From assembly GCA_014529385.2 (NCBI GenBank), contig CM043959.1, positions 91,057,529-91,119,528 on the forward strand: 62,000 nucleotides of DNA, in the 5' to 3' direction. The notes beneath the pieces were generated by a model. It did no database searches and was not told the DNA's origin. It saw nothing but the letters and a program-made list of their open reading frames with translations. The stretch comes from Adiantum capillus-veneris (Eukaryota; Streptophyta; Polypodiopsida; Polypodiales; Pteridaceae). This document shows, piece after piece, positions 30,303 through 43,470 of this stretch. The translations under genes and the position numbers were made by a program. Position 1 is the stretch's first letter. Each line of letters starts with the position of its first letter.

Positions 30303-31947
30303 TGCCCCCCTTCTTGATGTAGATTCCGTCCTCGGAAGCTATTGAGTTGAAGCTCGTTCGTCGAGGTGGAAGAGCATTTGAGATGAATGTCCTTAGCCTT
30401 CTTCAGTCACTGCAAAATTAACAACATTGGCACATTAATTGCATTCTCATAAGTGAGTAAAAAGCATATGCAGTTTTAGGTAGACAAATTGATTGATAAA
30501 AGAATTTCAAACAATTTGTCAGCAATGAACATTAAATTGCAATGTAATCAAATGCATAAATAGATGTAAAGGTAAAAAATTAAACAAGTATGGGGTCGCT
30601 AATTTGACGGTCGAAAGGCACTAGAGATCGAATATTAATACCATGGGTAAGATTCTTAATTTTATGTGGTCAATTAAGTTGTTCAATCGCGAGAGCCAAG
30701 TATTCATGTTCGAGGGCTGACTAGAGGCTATATCTAGAAGACCTTGTAGTTAAGCTACCATAAAAGGAATTTCTCATGAAATCATCGCCTGACTGATTAC
30801 TTTTTCTTTGACCCCCCAAAGTCTTTTCACAGTGATTCAATTTGATGTGTGTGCTTATTTTGTATGCCTTGGGTTTTTTGCTTTTCAAGGAAAAGCGCCC
30901 ACACTGGGAACCTCTAGGGCTCTAGTACCATAGGCAATACATGTGAGTGAAGTACCAAATCAAGCTGAGATTTCTCTTCCAGCTTAAGATTTTACAGTGT
31001 GGCAGTTTGATTTTTTTTTGTTCATTTTCAGCATTTTAATTTTGTAACTTTGGGGAGTCATATAACACTGATACACCTCCCTAGGCTCATCACACTAGTA
31101 AACTCCCTTTATAATACTTAAGCTAAAGGTCAATAGGGTCAAGCCCACTAGAAAGCCCTAGTACATTTCACATAATGCTGCCTAAATCAGATTAAGAACC
31201 TAAGTAACCATTGATTATTAGGAAGGAATTCCCCATGGTATTCAGAGAAGATCTCTAATACCTAACTTGGTCAAACTAGCTTAGTTGGACTGCTTGATTT
31301 TTAAACCTAGACAAGTGATTATGACAAAAAATTACATTGAATTAAATGTTTGATACTAAGCAAATGCATTGAATATTAGGCTACCAATCACAATTAAAGC
31401 AGACAATCATAGATGCAAAAAAGATAAGGGGCAATGCTAATGGACAAGAAACACCTGTTTGTGTCGATGGTCGCGCTTGATTTGAAGAGTGAGTCGAGAT
31501 AAAGATTCCATGAAGGTCCAAATCCTATCAATAGCAACACGCTCCTGTACACACTAGGAAACAAAAGGAATACCTCCAGGAGGCACATTAGTGGGAAAAG
31601 AGAACTTTGCTAATCACTCAACTCTAAAACAGAAACACTCCTATCGTACTAATCTTACCTACCCTCCATCACTCAAGTGATGAGGATCAAAGGTGTTTTA
31701 TGCTATAGGTTTCTGTTTCACTGTACCAGATGTGACATGTGTAGGTCTGAGTCAATTTTTTGACTTTTAATGTGCATACTCGTTTGCTAATTGCTCTTGC
31801 TCTTTATTATTTTTTTGTTTTTTGTGAGTATAAAGCTTTATATGTACATTCCCTAAGATTGGGAGATATAGAGGTCAGGGAGGAAGGTTGAGAGGGAAAC
31901 AAATGAATGATGATTGTCAGCAAACACTCCCCCCTTCCTTGGGTAGA
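30303..31947 (-). other. RX 3' non-coding region
   Basis: About 1.6 kb between protease-region frames and the 3' LTR, without a coding frame longer than 64 codons. It begins (element sense) after the last long frame and ends in the polypurine tract. Much of it recurs closely at 60837-62000 in the second RX copy, including the non-coding part, so it is an inherited part of the element. Confidence 0.75.
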
Positions 31948-33336
31948 TCATACCGTTTGAAATGAACTTGTCACCCTTTGAAACCAATTGTTCCAGTTGG
32001 TAATAGGTGGAGATTTTTTCCAGTAGTTTTCTATTACCTTAGGCGCCTCGTCGAGTTGCAAGGGTGGTAAGGTACTCTCCCAGGATCGAACTTGAAGTGG
32101 TTCATCAGGTGATTCTTGAACACTGGGAGGTGTGGATTCTTTTGTAGCTTCATGGAGGTCCACTACTATAGATGGAGGTTGTGGAGAAGTTTTTACCTCT
32201 ACGGATGCATTACATGAGGAGCTAGAAGCTTCATGGGACTCCCCCCTTCCTGAGCTAGGTGGAACAAATCGTTCTTTCTTTGGTACCCAAACTAGCTCGG
32301 GAGCGGGTGTGTAGCATTCTGTGATTTTTTTCTTTTCATGATCATTGATTCGTTTTGGAGCTACGGTATTGGGCTCACATGGGTCAGGTGATAGGTAAGA
32401 GCACAATCTACGTTTTGGCACCCAGATTTGATCATTTCCTTGATAGTAGCCTTGGGCTTCCAATAGTCGTTTAGGGATCCATCGCAACATTTTCTTACTT
32501 TTCTTGGAGCGAGTGGTACGTTTCTTACAAGGCTTCTGTTTTTTAGCACTAGCTATGGTCACTAAAGAAGCTTTAGGGACCCCCTTGTATGTTTTCTTCG
32601 TTACATTAGAATGAGTCTTGTCAGAAGCGATATGCATTGCTTGTAGCATATTTAAGGGTACAGGCATTTCATCCCCCTCAGGTGTTACCCAGGCCGTCCC
32701 CCTATTTCCCCAAGTGTCTATGGTTGCTGCTAGGTGGACCCAATCCACATTGTCCGACCTAGTCATCCCAGGTAGCATATCCATATAAGGAGAGTTCTCC
32801 CCAATATCCGTGTCTTCGTTACATGTGTAACAATACTGTAATGGAGCTGAGTGAATTGTTGTGTCTGATCGATTATCAATGATGAATTTATTTCCTAGAG
32901 GATGTGTTCGACCACTTAAAAGATCAACTCGAATGACATAGTCTTGGAACTATAAGTAGACGTGGTTTTTGGACTAGTCATGCACCATTTTTGCTTCCCT
33001 CATGAATGGACGCCCTAAGATCATCTCAAATGACATAGGATGTTTGGAAAAATACATAACAATGAAAGTCTGCCTTACCTTGCGTCCCAAGACCTTGATT
33101 CTAAGATCCTTTAGCATTCCAATAGGCGTAACAATAGATCCATTAGCCATTTTTACCACTACGCTTGTGGCTTCAAGGTGAGGTCGCCCCATAGACTCCC
33201 AACAACTCTTTGTCACCATGCTGACTCCTGCACCACTGTCAAGGACTCCCTTTACAGTTAATCTTTTAGTAGTGATTGGTAGCATTAGATTCATCACCTT
33301 CAAAGTATTGCCCCAACTTGTTAACGGGTACTTCAA
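31948..33336 (-). pseudogene. RX aspartic protease and downstream basic region
   Basis: 33336-32974 encodes a retroelement aspartic protease: VLDSGAGVSMV holds the catalytic D-S-G and ILGRPFM is the second family motif. After stops near 32974 the same frame continues as 32784-31948 (279 codons) with a Lys-rich stretch (KKQKPCKKRTTRSKKSKK) and acidic, Pro-rich parts; in an autonomous element RT would start about here, but no RT motif appears. The upstream frame is joined by a frameshift near 33300. Confidence 0.75.
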
Positions 33337-34515
33337 TTACAGATTCATGTCCCGCTAGGTCAGATGGTGGTGCTAAATGTTCCTCATCATTCATTACCGA
33401 GTCAGGTTTGTTCATATGTGCAAACTGTGGTAATCCGGCCTGTAATTCTCCATTGAGGAAGGCTCGAAGAGCTGAGACTAGCTCGGGGTCTTTATATAGT
33501 TTGGACATGATGGTGGTTCTAACTTCTGAAGACATGAAATCCATCAATTTGGCAACATTTAATGTTATCTTGTGGGACGTAGGACCCTGACAAGAGAATG
33601 GTGAAGATGGAATCTCCACTTCCTCAAGGGGGTCGGGCATTCCCTCACCAAACATTCTCTCTAGTAGGAAAGGTGTGTGTCCACTTTCAGATGTCCTACC
33701 CTCACTCTCTTCCCGAATGATATTGGGTATAGCTAACGGCCTGTAGTTCTTGTGAGGTTGAACTTATGTGGGAAACACTGTGTCCGACATCTGGATATGT
33801 TTGGGTTCAGGTTCTAATGTTCGTTGAGTTTCTTCCACCAAACCCCTTAGTTGTTGGACTCGTTCAATTTCCACTGTTGGGTTTGGATAGGTTCCAATCT
33901 TTCTCTTGCAATCCTCATTTTTTGTCTCTCGTGGCTTATCTTGGGGGTTCGCAACTGGGTGGTTTAACTTTGAATACTCTTTTGGTGTGCGTCGTAAGTC
34001 CCTCTCGTGATCCTCCTCACTGGCTTTTTCCTTTGTAGTAACAGTTTTGGTCTCCGTGGTCTCTATCGAATCTGAGTCATCCTCAGGGTCATTCATATAC
34101 ACGGGATCCTCTCCTGTCCCTATGTTAGTCTTTGAACTAGGTTTTGAGCTAGAAGCATTAAGGGATTTCTTTCTTCGTGTTTTCCTCTTTCTCTCTCGGC
34201 CAATGGATGCAGCATCTCTCTCTTCAAGGATGTAATTTTGCTTTTGGAGCATCGACCGTGTGAGTGCGTTCATTGGTGCTATGTTTATAGTTGGTGGTGT
34301 CCCATCAACAATCTCTATTATGTTCAATGATGTGATTTTTGGTGCGTTTGGATTGTTAGGACACTGTGCGATCAAATGATCTATGCCACAATGATTACAA
34401 GTGAGTATTGGCATTGCCAATGCATTCCCTTGACTTGTTTGCATTAGTGCATCATTCTTTTGCATTCTAATGGGGCACTCAGCTACTCGATGTGGTCCAC
34501 CACATTCGTAGCACT
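33266..34515 (-). pseudogene. RX gag C-terminal part with zinc knuckles
   Basis: One frame, broken by a stop at 33764, spans from about 34515 to 33266. It begins with CYECGGPHRVAEC and then CNHCGIDHLIAQC, two C-x2-C-x3-H-x4-C knuckles, which would bind RNA in the nucleocapsid. A highly charged linker (RERKRKTRRKKS, acidic DDSDS) follows. It is out of frame with the upstream gag frame, so a frameshift lies near 34510. Confidence 0.75.
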
Positions 34516-37398
34516 GAAGAGGCTAAAACTATTAATGTTTTGGCCTCTTGCTGCTAGCGCAGTAGCTTGATATACCGGTTTGATTTGTCCCCAATTGTCT
34601 TCCATATAGTACATGGGACACTCCTCAAGCATGTCGACTCCATGGGTGATACTAGGGTCTATGTCCTCTTCGCAATCTACATAAGTACTAGATGACTCGC
34701 AACCTATTTGGTTCATAGGTGTAGCTCTTAGATGAGGGGTTTGCGGTCCTAGCACTGGAGGTGGCAACGGTGTGGTTTGGACCACATTTCGGGTTCTAGG
34801 GACCATGTGCTGTAATGGCAACTGTTGCTCCATGGGTGGGGTAGGCATCAATGCAGGAACTCGAGGTGAGTTTGCCCAAGCTATAGGCGGTCTATTTTCC
34901 ATGATGCGTTTAAGCATTAGGAAATCCTTCACTTGATGGCCATACCTACCACACGCGTTACAAGTCCTGTTAAACGCTACTCTGAAAGTAGAGCATTCAC
35001 TCGTAGTATGTGGGCCCAAGCAAATTGAGCACCATTGTTGCTCCCTTCTTGGATACATATGAGTGTTTTGTGGAGCACGATTACCCCTAAGGCTTTCTTG
35101 GATGGCCTTGGTGAGATCTACCAAAGTCATCTCAGATATCGTTTGCTCTTTCACGATTGGCTTTATCTTCATTGGCTCATGCCCTGACGCTTGCGAGCTA
35201 CTAGACTTCGGCTCGGCGGACACTCTTTCTCCTGCAATCATTAAATTATCCTCCAATTGGATTGCATTCATGGTGACTGCTTCCCAAGTAGTGATACCTC
35301 TAATGACTAGGCCATTATAGATACTTTCATGTCGTAGTCCCCTAATGAATCTATCGAGCAATTGGTTGTTGTTGAATCGCTCGTTTGGATTGCATTGAGA
35401 ATTCAAATTCTTTAGGCGACTAATGAAGTCTCTCACGGATTCACCTTCTTCTCGTTGGGCTTTCTGGAGCTGAGAGGCTACACCCCAAAGTAATCCCTCT
35501 CGTATGTATTCTTTTAAGAACAGTCTCCTAAGAGTAGAGTAGATCGTTTTCTCTTCTACTCTTAAGGTTCTATACCAATCTCCAGCCTTTCCGCTTACGG
35601 TCAAACTCAAAGCCTTACACTTATGTAGCTCATTGTGCTCTTCCAAGGAATCGCACACATGTTCAAAGACTTCCATATGATTTCTAGCATCTCCGTCTCC
35701 ATTGAATTTCTGTGTGAGCTTAGCTACTTGAACTGCCTTGCTCCTAGGCTCTCTATCAGGTGCACTACGCATGTTTTCTGCAATAGAGCGACCGATAGTT
35801 TGAGCAAATGCTGCCAAATCTCCTATTTGAGTAGGTATAATGGGTGTATGTGCTCCTGGAACCACATGTGAGATGGGAGTTGGCCTTGGCCTTGGCATAC
35901 GCGCGGCTCTTGGGTCCCATATTTCGTATGGTGGTGTACAAGACGGTGGTCCAAAGTTTACAGGCGTGGTCCTAGGCATAGGGGGTGCCTGATATGGCAT
36001 GTTATTATTAAATGGCATGGCTCCACTTGTATAAGAGCTTGGATAATTCCATTGTGGATTGTAAGCTCTTGGAATAATCGGAGGTGTAGGAGCTACATGA
36101 GGCTGAGGTACGACAGGTGCACATGATTGATACATACATGTAGGTATAGTTGGGGGCATTGTTCTACTAGGCATCGGTGCAGTATTAACAAATGAACTCC
36201 ATGGTGTACTTCTTGTCATGCTCACCACTGGGATATGCATGGTAGCCGTAGTGTCATTAAGAGAAAGATGAGCTAGATCTGGGAAGGTAAAGCTGCCACT
36301 TGTGGGCTCAGATTGTACTCAGGCTCTTGGCGAAACAACATATGGAGGATCAATGGGGCTTACTGAGGGAGTCTCCATTTGTGATAGGGTTGGTTGGTTG
36401 GCCTTTCCCGTATCCAAGAATCTCATTAGGCCTGTTGAAGGCATGTTGATCCCTGTGTTCTGTCTTTCTAACTCAACAATCCTATGGAGGACATCACAGA
36501 CTTTTTGTTGTTGCTCATCTATGCTAGTAGCACCCGATGTGGATTGTAGAACATCTAACCAACCCACATGATAGGTCTGTCTTGTGTACCGATCAGTTAA
36601 AGCTTCTGCTTGTAGGTCATACTCCCAATTTTCGTTTAGGAATATCCCATCTAGGCCTGGCGTGCTGGAGGTTTCCCTAGAAGTGGAAGCATTATTGCTC
36701 CCCATAGCTTGCCCCTCCGTGACTGCTACCTTGGGAGCACTCGGTTGCTCGGCTGGCATGATTGTTGTCATAGGAGCCTTTGCTTTCAGGGATCGACTTT
36801 GTTCTAGCCCTCGTAGGTTCTCAATTTCCCTCTCCCTTGTTGCTTGCATATAGCGTTTGATCTCTTGCACTTCGGCAAGACTCCTACCATCGGGTAGTAA
36901 AACCTCAGAGGGAGATAGTCCTAAAGGATCAGAAGGTGCAGTGGATGGAACATTCACATGCACACTCTCAAGAAGCATAGAGTCTATTTTAGGCATGAAT
37001 GACGAATTTACTTCCCCACTTCCTTCATTTATTTCATTAACCGCATGTTCGGAGCGAGTAGCTCTTCTAAGGGTCTCTTTTAAGCGGCTAAACACGCTAG
37101 ACCCGGGCCGTGGGCCCATGGCATGCATGCCCTGACTTGAACTATCAGGGTTTGGTGTAGGATACCCCTCCATGACTTCGTAGTCAGAGGAAGAATCACT
37201 AGACGCGATATGAGGATCTTGGGTCGCGCTACCTTGATTCCCGGCCGAAGGTCCAGAACCTAGGGTGGAGGAATAATGGGTGCCCGCGTAAATGGAGACA
37301 CTACCAATATGCTCGTGCTCTAACACTCGTCCAGAGCGTAGGTTCATATGACTTCCACACTCTAAGCACGTTGGTGAGTGCCCTTGAAGGCCGCTCAC
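34483..37398 (-). pseudogene. RX gag (capsid and first zinc knuckles), one in-frame stop
   Basis: Frames 37398-36322 and 36240-34483 are the same frame, interrupted by a TGA at 36321-36319, giving about 970 codons. The first part has MNLRSGRVLEHEH near the start, common in Tat/Athila gag. The second has the retrotransposon gag core: KLTQKFNGDGDARNHMEVF, ALSLTVSGKAGDWYRTL, QLQKAQREEGESVRDFISRL and LLDRFIRGLR. Then come CSICLGPHTTSEC and a damaged knuckle CNACGRYGHQVKDF in which the last Cys is Phe. The N part is Pro/Met-rich. Confidence 0.85.
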
Positions 37399-38139
37399 TT
37401 AGTTTTTTTGTTTTTTTTAATGTGTTTATAACCCAAGTTTTTCGTTATTCTTGGTTATTTTTTGTAACCAAGCCACAAAATATGGTGTGTAATAGCTCAA
37501 GACAAGTGTTTTGGTTAAAGAAACGTGCCATGCTTTACAGCTCCCTATTCGGCTACGTGAAGCCCTCGAAATCCTAAAAATAGTCTTGATAGTCCTCGAA
37601 ATCTTTAAAATAGTTTTTAAATATAAAAAGGTGTATAAAATATATTTTAAAACTGAGGACTGAGGTCTGGGTTTGGGTTTGAGCTTGGGGAATGATCCCC
37701 AGCCCGATCCTTCTTTTTAAAATAATTTATTTTTATCATTTATTTTTATAATAAAGTCGCCGCGGCCGCGCTGCGCCGCGCGCGCACACACACACTTAAC
37801 CTACACCTAACTTATCTACCTACAACTAATAGAGATACTGCCACACACACTCTAACATTATTTACACAGTACTACAGTAGCTAACAGATCTACAAAACTA
37901 ACCTTACAGAACTAACATTCCATAGCTAATACCTTAATTCTAACAATACATTGCAAAAAAAAATGTAACTCCTTCTTTACAGAAAACAAAAAAGACAGTA
38001 TAGTGTAACAAAAATCTTCTCCACACAACCACACACCTTCCTTCTTCACAAATCCTTCAATTGAAATTGCATCACAGGAAAGCGTAAAGTGCTTAGACGA
38101 GCTTAGTGTAGGGCATTTCCCTGGCAGCGGCGCCAAAAA
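37399..38139 (-). other. RX leader with primer-binding site
   Basis: About 740 bp between the 5' LTR and the gag start. The primer-binding site is at 38135-38118. A very GC-rich island (about 37757-37786, mostly CG dinucleotides) followed by (CA)n stands out from the AT-rich surroundings; it may form structure for packaging or be a mutational curiosity. Confidence 0.7.
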
Positions 38140-38724
38140 TGTGCGCTCCTTGCCGCACTGTCGAAGCAAGGGACTTGCCGATACACCGTGTGCGAGCCAC
38201 AAATGGCTCCAAGCACACAACAAGACTAATCTAGCAAGCTCAAGAGAGCAAAGGGTGTGTCACTCACCGCTCTACGCTCGCCTTCGTGGTGGATTCCTCG
38301 CCACGATGAAGAAGAAGCTGCAGTCGTGCCGCGCTCAACCGCTTCGCCACCGTCGTGCCTTCGTAATGCTCGATCGCACACACACTCTCCCTCTCTCTCT
38401 CTCTCACATACACACACACACAAGGAGGTGAAGAAGAAGAAGATGGAGATGGAGATAGAGCAAGAGCACTCTTCTATTGCACAAATGAGAGAATGAGTGA
38501 ATTTTAGGTTTGGTTGGCTTTTATATGAGCTCACCCCATTCACACTTGGGCACCCATGCTTAGCCAACTAATCCCTTGAATGTCCCGGTTAGAGTGCGCC
38601 TCTCATCGGCGATCACTCTTACCCTTTTCCTATTGGTCCGACAAGACCGGTACCTGACTCTACCAAATACATAATACACATCCGTCGTAGGTGATGGGGT
38701 GTCCGTGAGCCGTGAGGGTTAACA
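38140..38724 (-). repeat. RX 5' LTR
   Basis: In element sense this is the upstream LTR that would drive transcription. It differs from its partner at about a dozen sites and by GAGCCGTGAGGG versus GAGGG near the right end; the third copy at 60242 shares the longer form. Confidence 0.9.
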
Positions 38725-38729
38725 GATTA

Positions 38730-39365
38730 CTTAATGGAGAGAGATAGATTTCACACACAAGAGATTATAGAGTAGAGAGAGAGAGAGAGTACACACGATA
38801 TATGTGGTTCACCCAATGTGGGGTAAGTCCACGGGAAACCAGCCACTCAATGGCTTTAGTACTTCAAAACAAGAAGTAGTTTACAAAGGGATTTTACCCT
38901 TAATAGAGCTCCCGCCTTGCTTCACTCTCACCACCTCACACTCACCTTGTTGCATCAACTTCACACTATGAAATGTGTGTAGAAATGGCCTCCTTTTATA
39001 GGCCAAAAGGGATGTCCTTTCTCATGAGAGGTAGCCATGTGTAGCCGCCCTTGTGTAGATAAGTCCAAATCAGACCCTCCAATCCGCCCATGTGTGGCCT
39101 CCCTTGAGAAGACAAGTCCGCTTTTGAATTTGGCAACCGGCCACCGGCCAACCGGTCAACCGATCGGTCGTTTTCCGACTAGTTTTTGACCGCTGTCCTG
39201 CCATAATATTCCGGTGTGAAAATTTTGGTTTCCGGCGAGTGATTTTATTTTCCAATGATTTATTTTTCTTCACACACGATGGCTTCTCCTTATAATAGGG
39301 GCCTTACAAATGTGCGTTTTTAATATAGAAAATTACAAGCGGTAGATCACGCTCCATACTTAACA
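38730..39365 (-). repeat. Copia 3' LTR, main part
   Basis: The rest of the Copia left LTR after the RX insertion; its first 44 bp are at 29679-29722. It aligns with 43387-44092 and includes a short (GA)n tract and a GC-rich CCGGCCAACCGGTC stretch. Confidence 0.88.
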
Positions 39366-39425
39366 ATCTCCCACTTGGAGACTGATCTCCAAACCAAACC
39401 TGTGACTGCTTTCCATCCTGGCTTC

Positions 39426-42400
39426 TTATCCTTGAATGCCAATTGAAGATGAGCAAAAGCTCAACTTCTCCTTGTTGACCACCTTTGTAAACATGTCTGT
39501 TGTAGGATTTTCACTTGTATGCACCTTTCCTAGCTTTAGCTGTCTCTCTTCCAAAAGAGTGCGTATGAAGTGATATCTCACCTCAATGTGCTTTGTCCTT
39601 GAATGAAAGGTTGAGTTCTTTGCAAGATGGATAGCGCTTTGGCTATCACTGTACAAGACACAATTGTCTTGTTTGAATCCAAGCTCTTCTAAGAATCTGT
39701 GAAGCCACATAATTTCTTTGCTTGCCTCCGTCATTGCTACATACTTTGCTTCCGTGGTAGAAAGTGAGACCACTTTCTGCAACTTTGAAGCCTAGCTTAC
39801 TGCTATGCCTCCAACTGTGAAGACATAGCCAGTAGTGCTCCTTTGAGTATCTTTGTCACCTGTCATATCTGCATCAGCATACTCTTCTAGAAAAATATCA
39901 GTTCCTCCAAAATACAAAGCATTTTTTGTTGTCACTTTTAGATACCTAAGTTTCCACTTCACAGCTTGCCAATGCTCTTTACCTGGGTTATCCATAAACC
40001 TACTTACAACTCCCACTGCATGTGCAATGTCTGGCCTTGTCCAAACCATAGCATACATAAGGGAACATTCCACTGCATATGGAACTTTAGACATATAGGC
40101 TATCTCCTCTTGTGTCTTTGGACACATATCCTTGATTAGTTTAAAGTGACCAGCCAAAGGTGTAGAAACCGTTTTTGCATTTTGCATTGCAAACCTTTCT
40201 AGTACCTTCTTGATGTAATCTTCTTGAGATAGCTTTATTGTCTTCTTTGTCCTTCCCTTGATATCTTCATACCAAGTATCCTCTTTGCAGCACCTAAATC
40301 TTTCATTGAAAAAGATTTAGACAGCTCCTCTTTTAGGTCTTTGATGCCCCGCATGTTAGCACTTGCAATCAGCATGTCATCAACATACAACATTAGGATG
40401 ATGAACTTCCCATCTCCCAAATTCTTTGTGTAGACGCGATGATCTAAGTTGCACCTTCTTAATCCATGATCTAACATCCATCGATCAAACTTCAAGCACC
40501 ATTGTCTTGATAATTGCTTTAAACCATACAAGCTCTTCTTTAATCTGCAAACCATTTTCTCCTTACCTTTCACTTCATACCCCTTTGGTTGAAGCATGTA
40601 GATTTCCTCCTCTAAGTCACCATGTGGGAATGCCGTATTTACATCCATTTGCTCAAGATTTAGATCATGAGCAGCCACAAGGCTTAAGACAAGCCTAGTT
40701 GAGTTCATTTTTACAACAGGAGAAAATATTTCATTGAAGTCAATGCCTTTCTTTTAAGAAAACCCTTTTACCACAAGCCTAGACTTGTACCTTTTCTTCC
40801 GACCTTCTTCTTCCTTCAGCTTGTACATCCATTTGTTTTGAAGTGTCCGCTTACCTTTATGTACCTCAACCAACTCCCATGTTTGGTTGCGATGTAGTGA
40901 GTCCATCTCCACTTGCATGCTCTTCGTTAATTCTCCTTGGGATTCATGTTGCATAGCTTCTTTGTATGATTCTGGCTCTCCAGAATCTGAGATCAAGAGA
41001 TGGTTGAAGGAAGGAACAAACCTTTCTGGAGATCTACTTGATCTTGTAGATCTTCATGGAATAGGTTGAGGCTCCTCATTTGGTTGACATTGTTGCACAT
41101 TGTCACCATTTGCAGTCCTTGAGACTTCAGCATCCTCAAGCTCCATATACTCATCACATGGTGACTTTTGTTTGTTTTCTTTCCAAGTAATCTTTGTACA
41201 TATTTTGTTCATTGAAAATTACATCCCTACTTCTAAAGATTTTACCATCTTCAAGATTCTATAGGTGATACCCAAAATCACCTTCTCCATAGCCAATGAA
41301 GAAACACTTTTTGGACTTTGCATTAAGCTTTGATCTTAGGATTCTATCTATGTGCATGAAAGCCTCACACCCGAATGGATAATTTACCGGTTTACCTGTC
41401 CATGCCTCTTTTGGAGCTCCCCCATCCAATGCCGTTGAGGGTGACCGGTTGATTAAGTACACAGACGTACTTACAGCTTCCCCCCAAAGCTCAAGTGGTA
41501 GGCCTGCATGTAGCCGCATGCTTCGTGCTTGCTCCATGATTGTCTTGTTCATCCTTTCCAGAATCCCATTTTGTTGAGGTGTCCTTGGGGTTTTCCTTTT
41601 CCTTTGAATTCCATTGCTAGCACAAAAACTTTCAAAAGCTTGGCTGCAATATTTGCCTCCATTGTCGGATATGAGGCATTTAACCTTGGTACCTGTTTCA
41701 TTCTCCACAAAGGCTTTCCACCTTTCAAATATGGAAAATACATCGGACTTATTCATCATGACATAAACCCATGTTTTTCTGGCCGCATCGTCTATGAATG
41801 TTACATAGTACAATGAGTCACCAAGTGATGGTGTACTTGCAGGACCCCAAACATCAGAATGAACTAACTCAAGTTTCTTTTTTCTTTCATTTCTTGATTT
41901 TTGAAATTTTACCCTCTTTTGTTTACATAAACACAATCTTCACATAACTCTAAGTCCACTTCTTTCAAACCTGGCAAAAGCTTCTTTGTTTGAAGGATTT
42001 GCATTCCTTTGGCACTCATATGCCCAAGCCGGTAGTGCCACACCGTACTGTCAAGTTATGTAGTTGCTGCACAAGCTGAAGGTTGCATGCTGATAGTACA
42101 CAAGTAAAGTGTACCGACCTTTTCTCCCTTGGCAACCACCAAAGATCCCTTTGAGATCTTCCACCGTTTGTTTCCAAATGCAATGTTGTGACCGTCATCG
42201 TCCAATTGTCCTATAGAGATCAATTTTTTGCGAAGAGAAGGAACATGCCTAACATGTTTAAGCTTCCATTCATTTCTGTTAGCAGTTTTGACAGAAACTG
42301 TACCTTTGTCGACAATCTCACAAGCTTCATCATCTCCCAAGTATACATACCCAAAATTACCTTTGGTGTAATCTTGGAAATGTTGCTTGTGTGGTGTCGC

Positions 42401-43278
42401 ATGGAATGAAGCCCCAGAATCTACTATCCAGGAATTAGAGCATCTTGCTCTACTTTACCTGCCACATTGGCCTCCGATGTTGTCTTGTTGTCTTGAGACT
42501 CTGTCTCCTTCTTCTTCTTGGACCAACAATCCTTCTTGACGTGGCCCTTCTTGCCACAGTTCCAACATTCAAGAACTGACTTTGTGTGTGACTTGCTCCG
42601 TCTTGAGCGATCACGACCCTTTTGGTTTTTGAACCTCTCCTTAGGCCTTCTTTTGTTTCCATTGATAGTGCAGCACTTTATGATCCTCATGTGCTTCTCC
42701 TTTGCATTTCCTCGCTTAGGAGAACACCCACAACATCATCAAACTTAAGAGTATTTGTGCCAGAGATAGAATTACTTACCGCCATCACAAGGCTGTCCCA
42801 ACTATTCGATAGAGATGATAGTATAAGGAGAGCTCACACTTCATCATCGAAATTGATTTTCACCGATCGAAGTTGAGTTATATTTGTGTTAAAGTCATTT
42901 AGGTGTTCTGCAACCAACTGAACCATTCTCTGCCATCTTTAGATTGAACAAGCGCTTCATGAGAAATACCTTATTGGATGCCGATAGTTTCTCGTAGAAG
43001 TCATCAATTGACTTCATCAAGTCCTCCGTGGTCTTCATCTTCGAAACATTGAAGACCACCATTTACGCCAAGCTTAACTCGATTGTTCCCAGTGCCTTTC
43101 GATCAAGGAAAATCCATGCTTCATCTTCCATCGTTGCGGGCTTCTTTGCAAGACCGCCTAGTGGCAAATCGAGGTCCTTCTGGTAGAGATAGTCTTCAAT
43201 CTGCATCTTCCAATGTTGGTAGTTTTTTCTGTTCAACTTATCAATCTTGAGCTTCCCTTCCTCCGCCATAACTCCCAC
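39426..43278 (-). pseudogene. Copia gag-pol, damaged by stops and frameshifts
   Basis: In element order: gag start with LNRKNYQHWKMQIEDYL (43278-43063); nucleocapsid CWNCGKKGHVKKDC (C-x2-C-x4-H-x4-C, about 42565); protease region ending LISIGQLDDDG (42340-42056); integrase with HSDVWG, SDNGGKY and PQQNGILERMN giving the D-D-E triad (41936-41259); RT with WKYKLKEE-type start, MDVNTAFPHGDL and the catalytic YVDDML (40996-40235); RNase H with DADMTGDKDTQRSTTGYVF, STTEAKYVAM and DSQSAIHLAKN (40187-39426). A TAA near 40756 interrupts RT (VVKGFS, then KKGIDF in the same frame), another break separates RT from RNase H, and a stop lies at about 39790. The order PR-INT-RT-RH is diagnostic for Copia. 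Confidence 0.92.
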
Positions 43279-43342
43279 TCAATTCAAGGAATCCTTTCCT
43301 TGAGATAACTTAGCTACGAGAAAACCTTGCTCTGATACCAGT

Positions 43343-43427
43343 TGTTAGAAAATAAGACGTAGCTAAATAGATATTTGAGTAGATTACTTAATGGAGAGAG
43401 ATAGATTTCACACACAAGAGATTATAG

Positions 43428-43470
<43 letters not shown>

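Larger units (their letters stand above)
29723..38724 (-). mobile_element. RX: 9-kb LTR element with gag and protease only
   Basis: LTRs are 29723-30302 (580 bp) and 38140-38724 (585 bp), TGTGCGCTCC to GGTTAACA, about 2% different, plus a 6-bp indel. The target duplication is GATTA (29718-29722 and 38725-38729). In element sense (minus) the primer site TGGCGCCGCTGCCAGGGA (38135-38118) resembles that of Athila/Tat-type Gypsy elements, and the polypurine tract AAGAAGGGGGGCA lies next to 30303. Between them are a leader, about 5.4 kb of gag and protease coding relic (37398-31948) and about 1.6 kb non-coding (30303-31947). No RT, RNase H or integrase motif was found, so movement would need another element's enzymes. 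Confidence 0.88.

Noticed and set aside
38141-38567. Frames of about 80-135 codons in the RX LTRs, seen at 29724-30152, 38141-38567 and 60201-60608
   Set aside because: They recur only because the LTR recurs; they contain microsatellite translations and no domain, and differ in frame integrity among copies.
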